Shown in pieces: positions 6,797-13,146 of a stretch of DNA of 15,547 bases. The notes under the pieces are model-generated. The model saw only the letters and a list, made by a program, of their open reading frames with translations, was not told the DNA's origin and did no database searches. Position 1 is the stretch's first letter, and each line of letters opens with the position of its first letter. Source of the stretch: an uncultured Chromatiaceae bacterium (GTDB taxonomy: Bacteria > Pseudomonadota > Gammaproteobacteria > Enterobacterales > Alteromonadaceae). The stretch is from positions 1-15,547 of the forward strand of contig CAMLNG010000029.1 in NCBI GenBank assembly GCA_946481195.1, given 5' to 3'. The position numbers were made by a program, and so were the translations under genes.

Positions 6797-7654
6797 ATGT
6801 ACAAACTGCGTTCCTGTTTATTTGCAGTGTTCAGTGTCCTGCCGTTGGCGCACGCAGACAGCATTGACTGGTATATCCGTGACTGGCCGCCGGTTAATAT
6901 TCTGCAAGGCCCGATGCAGGGGCTGGGCGCTTATGATGTGATGCTGAACCGGCTGATCGCTGCACTGCCGCAGTACGAGCATCAGCTGCATATCTCCACG
7001 CTGACGATGCGTCAGCAAATGATGCAACAACAAATTACCCATTGCCTGTTTGGCTTACTGAAAACACCACAGCGCCAGACGTTTTTGCAGTTTTCTGAAG
7101 TTGCTGCTGCTATTCCGAATCTGCAACTGGTGGCCCGCGCCGATCACCCGCTCTGGCAACAATTGCAGGGCAGTGCTGCGGTTGATCTGGATTGGTTATT
7201 TCAGCAAACCTGGCGCGGTATGGTCGAGCAACAACGCACCTATCCGGCACCTATCGCAGCGCATTTATCAGAGTTGCTGCAAGTGTCGCCGACTGAAACC
7301 GATCTGGTGCAGATGCTCAATGCCAACCGGGCAGATTATGTGCTGGAGTACGCTGACCGGATGTATTATCTGGCTCAGCAAAAACAGGGCGTGCCCTTAC
7401 GTTCCATCGCGCTGAAAGGCTTGCCTTTGGTGGCAGAAGTCTATGTCGCCTGCAGTATCAGTGATCAGTCCAAAGCGCAGATCAAAGCCGTCAACCAGGC
7501 ATTGCATACGCTGCGGCGGGACCCGCAATACCGGGCCGCGCTGTTAGATTGGTTAAGCCCGCCATCGCGCCAGCTGATTAAAAATTATATGGACCGCTCG
7601 CCGGTATTTCAGTTGTCAGACGCCGCTGCAGCAAAGGGCAGTGCGCCGCCGTGA
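6797..7654 (+). CDS. Exported solute-binding-like protein, TIGR02285 type (copy B)
   Basis: Paralogue of the gene at 4198. By eye about half of the residues agree, including IDWYxRDWPPxNI, GxYDxMLxxLIAALPQYxH, HCLFGxLK, ADHPLWQ, QQTWxGMVE, LLQVS, RADYVxEYxDR and both Cys. I place the start at ATG 6797, with GAGG at 6788-6791 5 bases upstream; this gives the signal peptide MYKLRSCLFAVFSVLPLAHA. An in-frame GTG at 6773 would add 8 residues but has no ribosome site. The gene is separated from copy A by a methyltransferase-like gene and a cytochrome gene, so this is an old duplication rather than a tandem one. Its stop lies 22 bases from the convergent esterase gene. Ligand and partner are unknown. 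The family call is confident and the function is not. Confidence 0.82.
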   Translation: MYKLRSCLFAVFSVLPLAHADSIDWYIRDWPPVNILQGPMQGLGAYDVMLNRLIAALPQYEHQLHISTLTMRQQMMQQQITHCLFGLLKTPQRQTFLQFSEVAAAIPNLQLVARADHPLWQQLQGSAAVDLDWLFQQTWRGMVEQQRTYPAPIAAHLSELLQVSPTETDLVQMLNANRADYVLEYADRMYYLAQQKQGVPLRSIALKGLPLVAEVYVACSISDQSKAQIKAVNQALHTLRRDPQYRAALLDWLSPPSRQLIKNYMDRSPVFQLSDAAAAKGSAPP

Positions 7655-7676
7655 CACTGGTAGTAGCGTCAGTCGT

Positions 7677-9617
7677 TCAGTGCTCAGTTTCCTGCAACTG
7701 TGCGCTAAAGGGCGACGCGGGCAGACCAGCGCTGTTGTATAACACGGCGTCCGGATTGTCGGCGTGGCCATAACGGACCTGGGTTGGGGTTAGTACTTGT
7801 GGATGTGACAACCAGATCTGATTACCCTTTAACCGTGCATCTGCCCAGACAAACTGACCATCGGCGCCGGCAATGGCAAAAGCCTGACCTGGTTTTAGTC
7901 GCAGACCTTGTTCAATGTGATTAAAACTCAGCAGCAGTGAACTGTCCTGCTGTTGAAGACTGTGTAATTCAGGCCCGCGATAGGCAATCTTTTCGCCATA
8001 AATCACCGCCCTTGCTGCCAGTGCCATCCGGCTGCCGAGCGTACGCTTGTCGACCGGGTGAATATCATTCCACTCGCCGGTATCAATAGCCACCACCATG
8101 GCAGTTTTAGGCTCGGTGAGCACAGCCGCCTGAGCTTCGCGCAGGCCGGCCCAGCTGCTGTGTAGCGGTGTTGTCTGCTTGGGCAGATAATTTGCCAGTT
8201 GTACATATAAAAACGGTAATTCAGGCTGCTGCCACTGGGCGCGCCACTGCCGGATCATGGCGCGAAAACGCGCTTCATACTGCTGATAAGCACCGACATT
8301 AGATTCGCCCTGATACCACAGCACTGCTTTGACCGGCAGTGTTTGCAGTGGCGCAATCATGGCGTTATAAAGCCCCAGCGGCTTCCAGCGGATAAAAGCA
8401 TCCATCGGCAGTGCTTTGGCCGTTGCCGAGGACTGCATTTTCCAGTTGCCGGTCAAGTCGATTTTATTGGCATCTGTGCCAAGCCAATAAGGTTTATCCG
8501 GGATAAAACCACTGCGGTTCTGCGCGCCGTTGGTGACAGTCACCCGCACTGCAATCAGGTTGTCGCCGGCTTTGAGCAGGCCTTGTGGCAGCGGATAACG
8601 CCGTGGCGGATACATATAAGTGGTATTGCCGATTTGGCTGCCGTTGACGTACACCTCTTCGGCGTCAACGATAGAGCCGAGCCGGAGAATCCGCGCCTGC
8701 GCCGCTTGTTCTGCTGTTAAGTGCAGGCTTTTGCGCAACCACCACACACCGGTGAAAGCGTCTTGCCGGTAGCCGGGTACGCTAAAATCGGCCCATTGGC
8801 TGTCATCCAGCGCCGGCGAATACCAGGGCGTTTTGGCATGCAGCCCCGCGTCGTTTTGATGTAAATCGCCATACCAGCGGCTGTTTTTCGCCTGATCCGC
8901 CGCTTCAATGTCGCGGATTAAGCTGTCGCTTTTATAAATCTGCGCCAGCTGATACGCATCCGGAAACTGTTTAAGCGTCGACTCATCCAGCCAGGATTCA
9001 ACCGGTGAACCACCCAAAGCCGCGTTATAAATGCCAATGGCTGCTTTGCTGTGCGCCTGTAAATCGCGGGCAAAATAAAACGCCAGCGCGGAGAAATGCT
9101 GAATAGTTGATGGGCTTGCGACCAGCCAGCTGCCGTCGCTGAAATCTTGCTGCGGCGCTTTAAAATCATAACGTTGCGGCACATTAAACTGGCGAATAAG
9201 CGGATAGTTGGCGCTCACAAGGTCTGCCGGGTAGGCCTCTTCCAGCCGCGCCATGGTCAGTTCCATATTGGACTGACCGGAGGCGACAAACACATCGCCA
9301 AAATAAACATCCTGCACTTTGAGCTGGTTTTGGCCCTGAAATTCCAGCAGATGCGGACCTCCGGCTTGTTGTGGTGGTAACGTCAGTTGCCAGCGGCCGT
9401 TCTGATCTGCTGTGGCAGTGCCTGCTGCCGTGTTGTTGAGCCGGACTGTGACCTGTTCACCCGGTGCGGCGTAACCCCAAAGCGGCAGCGGTTGGTCCCG
9501 TTGCAAGACCAGATGGTCACTGATGAGTTTGGGCAGGCGGATGTCGGCCTGGCTGGCGCTTGAGAACAGCAATGACAGGCAAAGTGCGGGCATCAGGGTA
9601 AAAAACAGCTTAGGCAT
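7677..9617 (-). CDS. Sialate O-acetylesterase / acetylxylan-esterase-like SGNH hydrolase
   Basis: Exported esterase that removes O-acetyl groups from sugars; the family includes 9-O-acetylesterases and the CE20 xylan esterases. The signal peptide MPKLFFTLMPALCLSLLFSSASQA fixes the start at ATG 9617; the frame is open further upstream to a TTG at 9683, but that extension lacks a signal. An N-terminal beta-sandwich (about 25-105) precedes the nucleophile block SGQSNME (113-119, Ser116). The oxyanion block YQGESN (435-440) and the DxH motif NDIHP (517-521, Asp518/His520) follow. Between them, about 268-365, is an inserted jelly-roll-like segment (VWWLRKSLHL, GSIVDAEEVYVNGSQIG), as seen in CE20-type enzymes. 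646 residues is normal for the group. Substrate is not determined; hemicellulose or pectin acetyl groups fit the neighbouring lyase and GH3 genes (inference). Confidence 0.88.
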   Translation of the reverse strand: MPKLFFTLMPALCLSLLFSSASQADIRLPKLISDHLVLQRDQPLPLWGYAAPGEQVTVRLNNTAAGTATADQNGRWQLTLPPQQAGGPHLLEFQGQNQLKVQDVYFGDVFVASGQSNMELTMARLEEAYPADLVSANYPLIRQFNVPQRYDFKAPQQDFSDGSWLVASPSTIQHFSALAFYFARDLQAHSKAAIGIYNAALGGSPVESWLDESTLKQFPDAYQLAQIYKSDSLIRDIEAADQAKNSRWYGDLHQNDAGLHAKTPWYSPALDDSQWADFSVPGYRQDAFTGVWWLRKSLHLTAEQAAQARILRLGSIVDAEEVYVNGSQIGNTTYMYPPRRYPLPQGLLKAGDNLIAVRVTVTNGAQNRSGFIPDKPYWLGTDANKIDLTGNWKMQSSATAKALPMDAFIRWKPLGLYNAMIAPLQTLPVKAVLWYQGESNVGAYQQYEARFRAMIRQWRAQWQQPELPFLYVQLANYLPKQTTPLHSSWAGLREAQAAVLTEPKTAMVVAIDTGEWNDIHPVDKRTLGSRMALAARAVIYGEKIAYRGPELHSLQQQDSSLLLSFNHIEQGLRLKPGQAFAIAGADGQFVWADARLKGNQIWLSHPQVLTPTQVRYGHADNPDAVLYNSAGLPASPFSAQLQETEH

Positions 9618-9703
9618 CAGACAGTTCCGTTGAAGTTTTTCCGGCAGAAGTATCCAGACTAACAGGTCTGTGATGGCAGGCAACGGGGTTGGCAGGAAAG
9701 GTC

Positions 9704-9736
9704 AGCGCCCGGTGAAATTTCATAACACCGAGCGCT
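9704..9736. terminator. Strong stem-loop downstream of the TPR gene
   Basis: AGCGCCCGGTG (9704-9714) and CACCGAGCGCT (9726-9736) pair over 11 positions with one C/A mismatch on the + strand. On the - strand transcript the mismatch becomes a U-G pair, so all 11 pair. The stem starts 14 bases beyond the TPR gene stop, between it and the esterase gene. The T tract (TTTAT) follows on the + side, so termination of the - strand transcript may be less efficient and allow read-through into the esterase gene. Confidence 0.5.
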
Positions 9737-9749
9737 TTTATTGGCAGGA

Positions 9750-10496
9750 TCAGACACCCTGCAGCAGTTGTTTGGCCCAGCCATAGTCCGGCGCCAGTTG
9801 CAGCGCCTGCTGCCAGTCGGCTTTGGCGCCAGCCAAATCACCGGCTTCTTTTTTTGCTAGTCCGCGCCAGACATAAGCTTCGGCCTGACCCCAGCAAATA
9901 TTCTGGCAAGGCGCGGCAAAGGCGTTGATCGCTGCATTGGCGTGTTGCAGCGCGGCTTTTTTATCACCGCCGAACAAGCTGGGTGTTTGATAGGCCAGAA
10001 TGGCGGCAGCCAGCGTCACGCGTGGGTTCTGCGGTTGCAGTGCGGTGGCTGCATCCAGCGCCTTACCTGACTTTTGGCCGTAATACATGCCTTTAATCGG
10101 GTAATAACCGGCCTGCATACCGCGGGTCAGCGCCAGCAGGGCCAGTGCTTCGGCTTTTAAGGTCGGCGCTGGTTCACTGGCGATGAGCTGCTCCAGCCGC
10201 TCGGTGGCAGCTGTCAGCGCCGGTTTTAACACCGCTTCATCGGCCCGCACTGATGCCGTAACCGCCAAGCGATACTGCGCATAAGCAAACTGATAATCAT
10301 CCTGTGCCTGCTGGCTGAATTGCTGCAGCGCCTGCACATCCAGTTGCTGGCTGGCGAGGTCAATCGCGCTCAGCGGATCTGTCACGGGTTCAGCCGCCGG
10401 CGCCAGCTGACTTACCGCCAAAGCGCCCAGTAAAAAGACTGAGCGTAAGGTCAGACGCAAAGAGTTTGTCGATAAAGAGTGTGTCGTGCTTTTCAT
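9750..10496 (-). CDS. Exported tetratricopeptide-repeat protein
   Basis: Periplasmic helical-repeat protein of 248 residues. I place the start at ATG 10496, because AGGAG lies 8 bases upstream and the resulting N-terminus is a long signal peptide (about 1-35, with the hydrophobic stretch SVFLLGALAVSQLAPAA). The frame continues upstream, but without a ribosome site. Helical pairs fill the rest. The clearest TPR is at the C-terminus (about 205-240, AYVWRGLAKKEAGDLAGAKA). Two Cys (197 and 201, CQNIC) may form a disulfide. The family is not one I can name further, and TPRs usually mediate protein contacts. Its leader contains a terminator-like hairpin right before the ribosome site, and its promoter candidate lies inside repeat R1. 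Confidence 0.8.
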   Translation of the reverse strand: MKSTTHSLSTNSLRLTLRSVFLLGALAVSQLAPAAEPVTDPLSAIDLASQQLDVQALQQFSQQAQDDYQFAYAQYRLAVTASVRADEAVLKPALTAATERLEQLIASEPAPTLKAEALALLALTRGMQAGYYPIKGMYYGQKSGKALDAATALQPQNPRVTLAAAILAYQTPSLFGGDKKAALQHANAAINAFAAPCQNICWGQAEAYVWRGLAKKEAGDLAGAKADWQQALQLAPDYGWAKQLLQGV

Positions 10497-10510
10497 GTTG
10501 TGTGCTCCTG

Positions 10511-10530
10511 AAAAACGCCACCCTGGCGTT
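10511..10530 (-). terminator. Terminator-like hairpin in the leader of the TPR gene
   Basis: On the - strand AACGCCA, loop GGG, TGGCGTT is followed by more T, giving five consecutive T (10515-10511). The ribosome site CAGGAG comes immediately after. Placed between promoter and ribosome site, it could act as an attenuator or as a stabilising leader hairpin. It could also be the end of an upstream - strand transcript. Confidence 0.4.
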
Positions 10531-10575
10531 GTTGCAGCTATCATCGCGAAATGCCGGCGGCGGCTGCAGTGTCAG

Positions 10576-10605
10576 TTATCAGCAAGAGCGGGTGACAATT
10601 GTCAG
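10576..10605 (-). promoter_or_regulatory. Promoter-like block at the left edge of repeat R1, facing the TPR gene
   Basis: Read on the - strand: CTGACA (10605-10600), 18 bases, TGATAA (10581-10576). TGC stands directly before the -10, an extended -10 arrangement. The predicted start near 10569 would give the TPR gene a leader of about 73 bases. The -35 overlaps a perfect 12-bp palindrome, TGACAATTGTCA (10593-10604), a possible operator. The same boxes recur in repeat R2. Confidence 0.45.
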
Positions 10606-10762
10606 GAGTTGGGGGCATGTGGGGCATTTAAAGCAGCGGAAATTGTGCCTGTAGTGGGGGCGCACCATCAGAGTCGTTTTGCTGATAGATTTTGCTCTTT
10701 GCAGCTGAGGGCTGCTGATTAATATCGGGTCTGTCAGTGAGCTTTGTACAAAAAGCGGACAA

Positions 10763-10785
10763 TCAAGATATGTGATGTATCTTGA
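10763..10785. repeat. Perfect 8-bp inverted repeat inside R1
   Basis: TCAAGATA (10763-10770), 7-base loop, TATCTTGA (10778-10785). It has no counterpart in R2 and lies just left of the REP-like pair. Confidence 0.5.
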
Positions 10786-10790
10786 CTGTT

Positions 10791-10881
10791 CGTACGGTGG
10801 CGCTGCGCTGACCGTACCTACAATCCTAATTTTCGCGTAGGTACGTGCAAGCGTCAGCGTGCTGGTCACCACGTGGCGTAC
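10791..10881. repeat. REP-like pair (BIME-like) of R1
   Basis: Two inverted units meet at a 15-base loop (10822-10836) through CGTACCTAC (10813-10821) and GTAGGTACG (10837-10845). Each unit starts with GTAG and then forms its own hairpin. The left unit, read on the - strand, has GTACGGT pairing with ACCGTAC. The right unit has GTACG (10841-10845) pairing with CGTAC (10877-10881). GTAG-headed hairpins in inverted pairs are the hallmark of REP elements mobilised by REP-associated tyrosine transposases; no such gene is in the window. Confidence 0.6.
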
Positions 10882-11023
10882 ACAATTAGACAAATTTCTA
10901 TTCATTCACTGGACAGCCATCGTTAAAAGCAACAGATACACCGGAGTGAATTGCAACGCTGGCCTAAATAGCTGTGTTCTGCTGCAGGTAAATCCGAATA
11001 TTCTCCCATGTAAAACACTATTT

Positions 11024-11048
11024 AAACCCATGTCGCATATGGGTTTTT
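11024..11048 (+). terminator. Intrinsic-terminator-like hairpin upstream of the MarR gene
   Basis: AAACCCAT (11024-11031), loop GTCGCAT, ATGGGTTT (11039-11046), with T continuing to 11048. It would stop + strand transcripts arriving from R1 just before the MarR promoter region. On the - strand the stem is followed by AAATAG, which is less convincing. Confidence 0.45.
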
Positions 11049-11076
11049 CAAAAAAATACTTTACTGCTTATATAAG
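11045..11076 (+). promoter_or_regulatory. Candidate promoter/operator of the MarR-S41 operon
   Basis: TTTTCA (11045-11050), 17-18 bases, then an AT-rich -10 within CTTATATAAG (11067-11076). That 10-base sequence is a perfect palindrome, so it could be the site for MarR autoregulation, which is common in the family. The match is weak at -35, so exact boxes are uncertain. Confidence 0.35.
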
Positions 11077-11121
11077 TCATGTTATTTATTTGCAATCGAT
11101 GTTCATTCGTAAGGTTTGCTG

Positions 11122-11601
11122 ATGAAACCCACTCTTGGTACTCAATTACGCCATTTGATCGAACTGCTGGACGGCGCTGTGCAGGACGCTTACACCCAAG
11201 CCGGCATCGAGACCCGGCCGCGATATACACCGGTATTCCGCGCACTGGCCGCAGGTGAACCCTGCACGCTTGGTCAGATTGCCAGCGCAGCCGGCATCAC
11301 TCAACCGGCCGCGACGCAAACGATAGGGCTGATGGTCAAAGATGGACTGGTCAGCATGAAGCCGGCACCGGACGATGCCCGGCAACGATTGATCCGGCTG
11401 ACCAAAAAAGGCCGGGCGCTTTATCCAAAAATGCAGGCTTGCTGGGCTGCAACAAACCTTGCCGCGGACAGTCTGGATCGGGATACACCATTGCCGCTGT
11501 CAGAAGCAATTGCCGGCGCACTCGCCGCGCTTGAAATCAAACCATTTGCTGAGCGTATCGCTGATGCGCGCATTTTGCTGGCCGAGGAAAATTTACAATG
11601 A
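11122..11601 (+). CDS. MarR-family winged-helix transcriptional regulator
   Basis: Cytoplasmic dimeric DNA-binding repressor type, 159 residues. The start is ATG 11122, with AAGG at 11111-11114 7 bases upstream; TTG at 11116 would add two residues but is unneeded. The winged-helix core is TLGQIASAAGITQPAATQTI (49-68), the recognition helix is about 60-74, and the wing SMKPAPDDARQRLIRLTKKG (78-97) has the typical D-x-R pattern. The flanking helices probably form the dimer interface. Its stop overlaps the start of the S41 peptidase gene by four bases (ATGA), so the two are one operon. It probably controls that operon; the palindrome CTTATATAAG lies in its promoter region. Ligand unknown. Confidence 0.88.
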   Translation: MKPTLGTQLRHLIELLDGAVQDAYTQAGIETRPRYTPVFRALAAGEPCTLGQIASAAGITQPAATQTIGLMVKDGLVSMKPAPDDARQRLIRLTKKGRALYPKMQACWAATNLAADSLDRDTPLPLSEAIAGALAALEIKPFAERIADARILLAEENLQ

Positions 11602-12680
11602 ACAACATAAGCAAAGCTGTTATCACCGCTAGCACGGTCGCCGTATTATTCTGTAGCACGGTATGGGGCGCGGACCCGCAACAACCACCGGCACCGGCAC
11701 AACCGGATATGGTGCTTGACGCAGCGCAGCGGCAGCAACTTCTCGGGCAGGTGATTGCACACCTGCAGCGCTACTACGTGTTTCCGGACAAAGCGCAAGC
11801 CATGACCGCTGAATTGCGTGGTCGTGAACAAAGCGGTGCCTACAACAGCATCAGCAGTGCAGAAAAATTCGCCTCAACATTGACTGCGGATCTGCGGCGT
11901 ATTAGCGGCGATCTGCACCTGGACCTGGCGTATAGCGCCGAGAAATTGCCACCGGAAGCTGAATTTGCAGCGCAAGAAGACTCCGGCACTGCGGAACGCC
12001 TGGCGCAGGAACGCCGGCACAATTTTGGCGTCTACCGGGTTGAACGGTTACCGCATAACATCGGCTATCTCGACTTGCGGGCTTTCAGTGTGCCGGAAGG
12101 TGCGACGGGCAAATTTGCGGCAGCCATGAGCCTGCTGGCTGACACTGATGCTCTGATCATTGATTTACGTGCTAATTTCGGCGGCGAACCAGCCACTGTG
12201 GCGAAGCTGGCCAGTTATTTATTTGAGCAGAAAACCCGTCTGAACGACATTTATGACCGGGCTTCGGACAAGACCACGCAATTCTGGACTGAGACACCCG
12301 CGGGCCCAGGCTACGGCGGCAAGAAACAGGTTTATCTGTTAACCAGCCACGACACCTTCTCGGCAGCTGAAGACTTCGCTTATGCGCTGAAAAATCTCAA
12401 ACGCGCCACTGTCGTCGGAGAAGTGACCAGCGGTGGCGCGCATCCTGGTTCAGAGCACCGCTTAACGGACCATTTTGCCATGGTGGTACCGAGTGGCCGC
12501 TCAATCAGCCCCATCACAAAGACAGATTGGGAAGGGGTTGGTGTTCAGCCTGATGTGGTGGTGAGTGCTGACAAAGCATTCAATAAAGCCCAGTCGCTTT
12601 ATCTCAGCGGGTTGCTGGCCAGAGCTCCGGACGACGAGTCCAGACACCGCATTAATCAGCGTCTGGCAGAGTTGAATTGA
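11598..12680 (+). CDS. Exported S41-family (IRBP/Tsp-type) serine peptidase-like protein
   Basis: Periplasmic or secreted C-terminal-processing-peptidase relative of 360 residues, IRBP-like and without a PDZ domain that I can see. The signal peptide is about residues 1-25 (to TVWGA), followed by a Pro/Gln-rich linker. The N-terminal helical domain is about 38-115. The catalytic domain has NIGYLDLRAFSVPEG (154-168), ALIIDLRANFGGEP (185-198), LLTSHDTFSAAEDFAYAL (247-264) with the expected nucleophile Ser255, VVGEVTSGGAHPG (272-284) and WEGVGVQPDV (311-320). The start overlaps the MarR stop by ATGA, and GAGGA (11584-11588) is 9 bases upstream. The substrate is not predictable; IRBP-like S41 proteins with a MarR partner may answer a small-molecule or envelope signal (inference). 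Confidence 0.87.
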   Translation: MNNISKAVITASTVAVLFCSTVWGADPQQPPAPAQPDMVLDAAQRQQLLGQVIAHLQRYYVFPDKAQAMTAELRGREQSGAYNSISSAEKFASTLTADLRRISGDLHLDLAYSAEKLPPEAEFAAQEDSGTAERLAQERRHNFGVYRVERLPHNIGYLDLRAFSVPEGATGKFAAAMSLLADTDALIIDLRANFGGEPATVAKLASYLFEQKTRLNDIYDRASDKTTQFWTETPAGPGYGGKKQVYLLTSHDTFSAAEDFAYALKNLKRATVVGEVTSGGAHPGSEHRLTDHFAMVVPSGRSISPITKTDWEGVGVQPDVVVSADKAFNKAQSLYLSGLLARAPDDESRHRINQRLAELN

Positions 12681-12716
12681 ACTTGATTGGCTGGCCTGAT
12701 TTCGCGGCTTGCCTTT

Positions 12717-12730
12717 GATTGCTCGCAATC
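12717..12730. repeat. Short inverted repeat after the S41 gene
   Basis: GATTG (12717-12721), loop CTCG, CAATC (12726-12730), 36 bases after the operon stop. It lacks a T tract, so it is a doubtful terminator. Nothing else was recognised between 12681 and 12794. Confidence 0.3.
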
Positions 12731-12805
12731 GGCTACAGGTGCACGGCTACAAGGTGGGGACAGTACCGCCGTCTATCCGGTATTACTTGACCACTACAGT
12801 GTTAG

Positions 12806-12835
12806 CTATCAGCAAGAGTGGGTGATAATTGTCAG
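12806..12835 (-). promoter_or_regulatory. Promoter-like block at the left edge of R2
   Basis: On the - strand CTGACA (12835-12830), 18 bases, TGATAG (12811-12806), again with TGC before the -10. Here it would fire toward the 3' end of the S41 gene, antisense to it. One palindrome position differs from R1 (TGATAATTGTCA). Confidence 0.35.
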
Positions 12836-13056
12836 GAGGTTTCGTTGGCGAATGGCGCAGTTATATCAATCGGAATTGTGTTTGTAGCGGAGGCGCGCCA
12901 TCAGTGTAGTTTTGGAGAAGTGTTTTGTTCTTTGCGTTTGAGGGTTGCCGATCTATATCTGAACTGTAATTGAGCTTTGTGCTAGTTGCGGACATTAATA
13001 CCTAGTCATTTTGAGCGAACGTTTTGTGTTAATTGCAGTCATCGAATGTGAACCTT

Positions 13057-13134
13057 GTACGGCGACGCTTCGCTTGCCGATACCTACGATCTCAATTAGC
13101 GAGTAGGTACGAGCAAGCGATAGCGCCGCCGTAC
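13057..13134. repeat. REP-like pair (BIME-like) of R2
   Basis: The arms at 13057-13087 and 13103-13134 form an almost complete stem of about 30 pairs with small bulges around a 15-base loop (13088-13102). Each arm is itself a unit headed by GTAG: the left, on the - strand, has GTA-t-CGGC pairing with GCCGTAC; the right has GTACG (13107-13111) pairing with CGTAC (13130-13134). Three of the four units in the window also hold GCAAGCG after the foot. Confidence 0.62.
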
Positions 13135-13146
13135 AGAACGTTTCAC

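Larger units (their letters stand above)
10565..10896. repeat. Repeat R1: diverged direct copy of R2, ending in a REP-like hairpin pair
   Basis: Hand alignment with 12795-13152 gives 40 of 46 identical at the left edge (10565-10610). It then gives 81 of 107 without gaps at 10641-10747. A poorly matching stretch lies between the two blocks, and similarity resumes at the hairpin pair (10791-10881) and its right flank. R2 has about 33 more bases than R1 between the second block and the hairpins. Both copies point the same way and flank the MarR-S41 operon. I see no open reading frame with coding character, no target-site duplication and no transposase. The 625-base gap 10497-11121 consists of the TPR leader (10497-10564), R1, a stretch with nothing recognisable (10897-11023), a hairpin and the MarR promoter region. 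Confidence 0.8.

Noticed and set aside
9618..9683. N-terminal extension of the esterase to a TTG at 9683.
   Set aside because: The added residues precede and would bury the signal peptide that begins at Met 9617, and no ribosome site supports the TTG.
12742..12776. GGTGGGGACAGTACC just left of R2, resembling the GGGGACAG motifs often seen near REP-type transposons.
   Set aside because: It is a single short match with no partner repeat in the window, too little to call.
10466..12887. Two short + strand frames (10466-10654 and 12687-12887) share a C-terminal stretch with SVSYQQE and end in LCL.
   Set aside because: The similarity is simply the R1/R2 nucleotide repeat read in one frame. Changes include Arg/Trp and Thr/Ile replacements with no synonymous bias, neither frame has a ribosome site, and the N-terminal parts are unrelated.
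10791..13134. Integron attC sites flanking a gene cassette.
   Set aside because: The hairpins have GTAG heads and symmetric feet, but no GTTRRRY/RYYYAAC core pair with the expected spacing was found, and there is no integrase gene. The operon has its own promoter and two genes, unlike typical cassettes.
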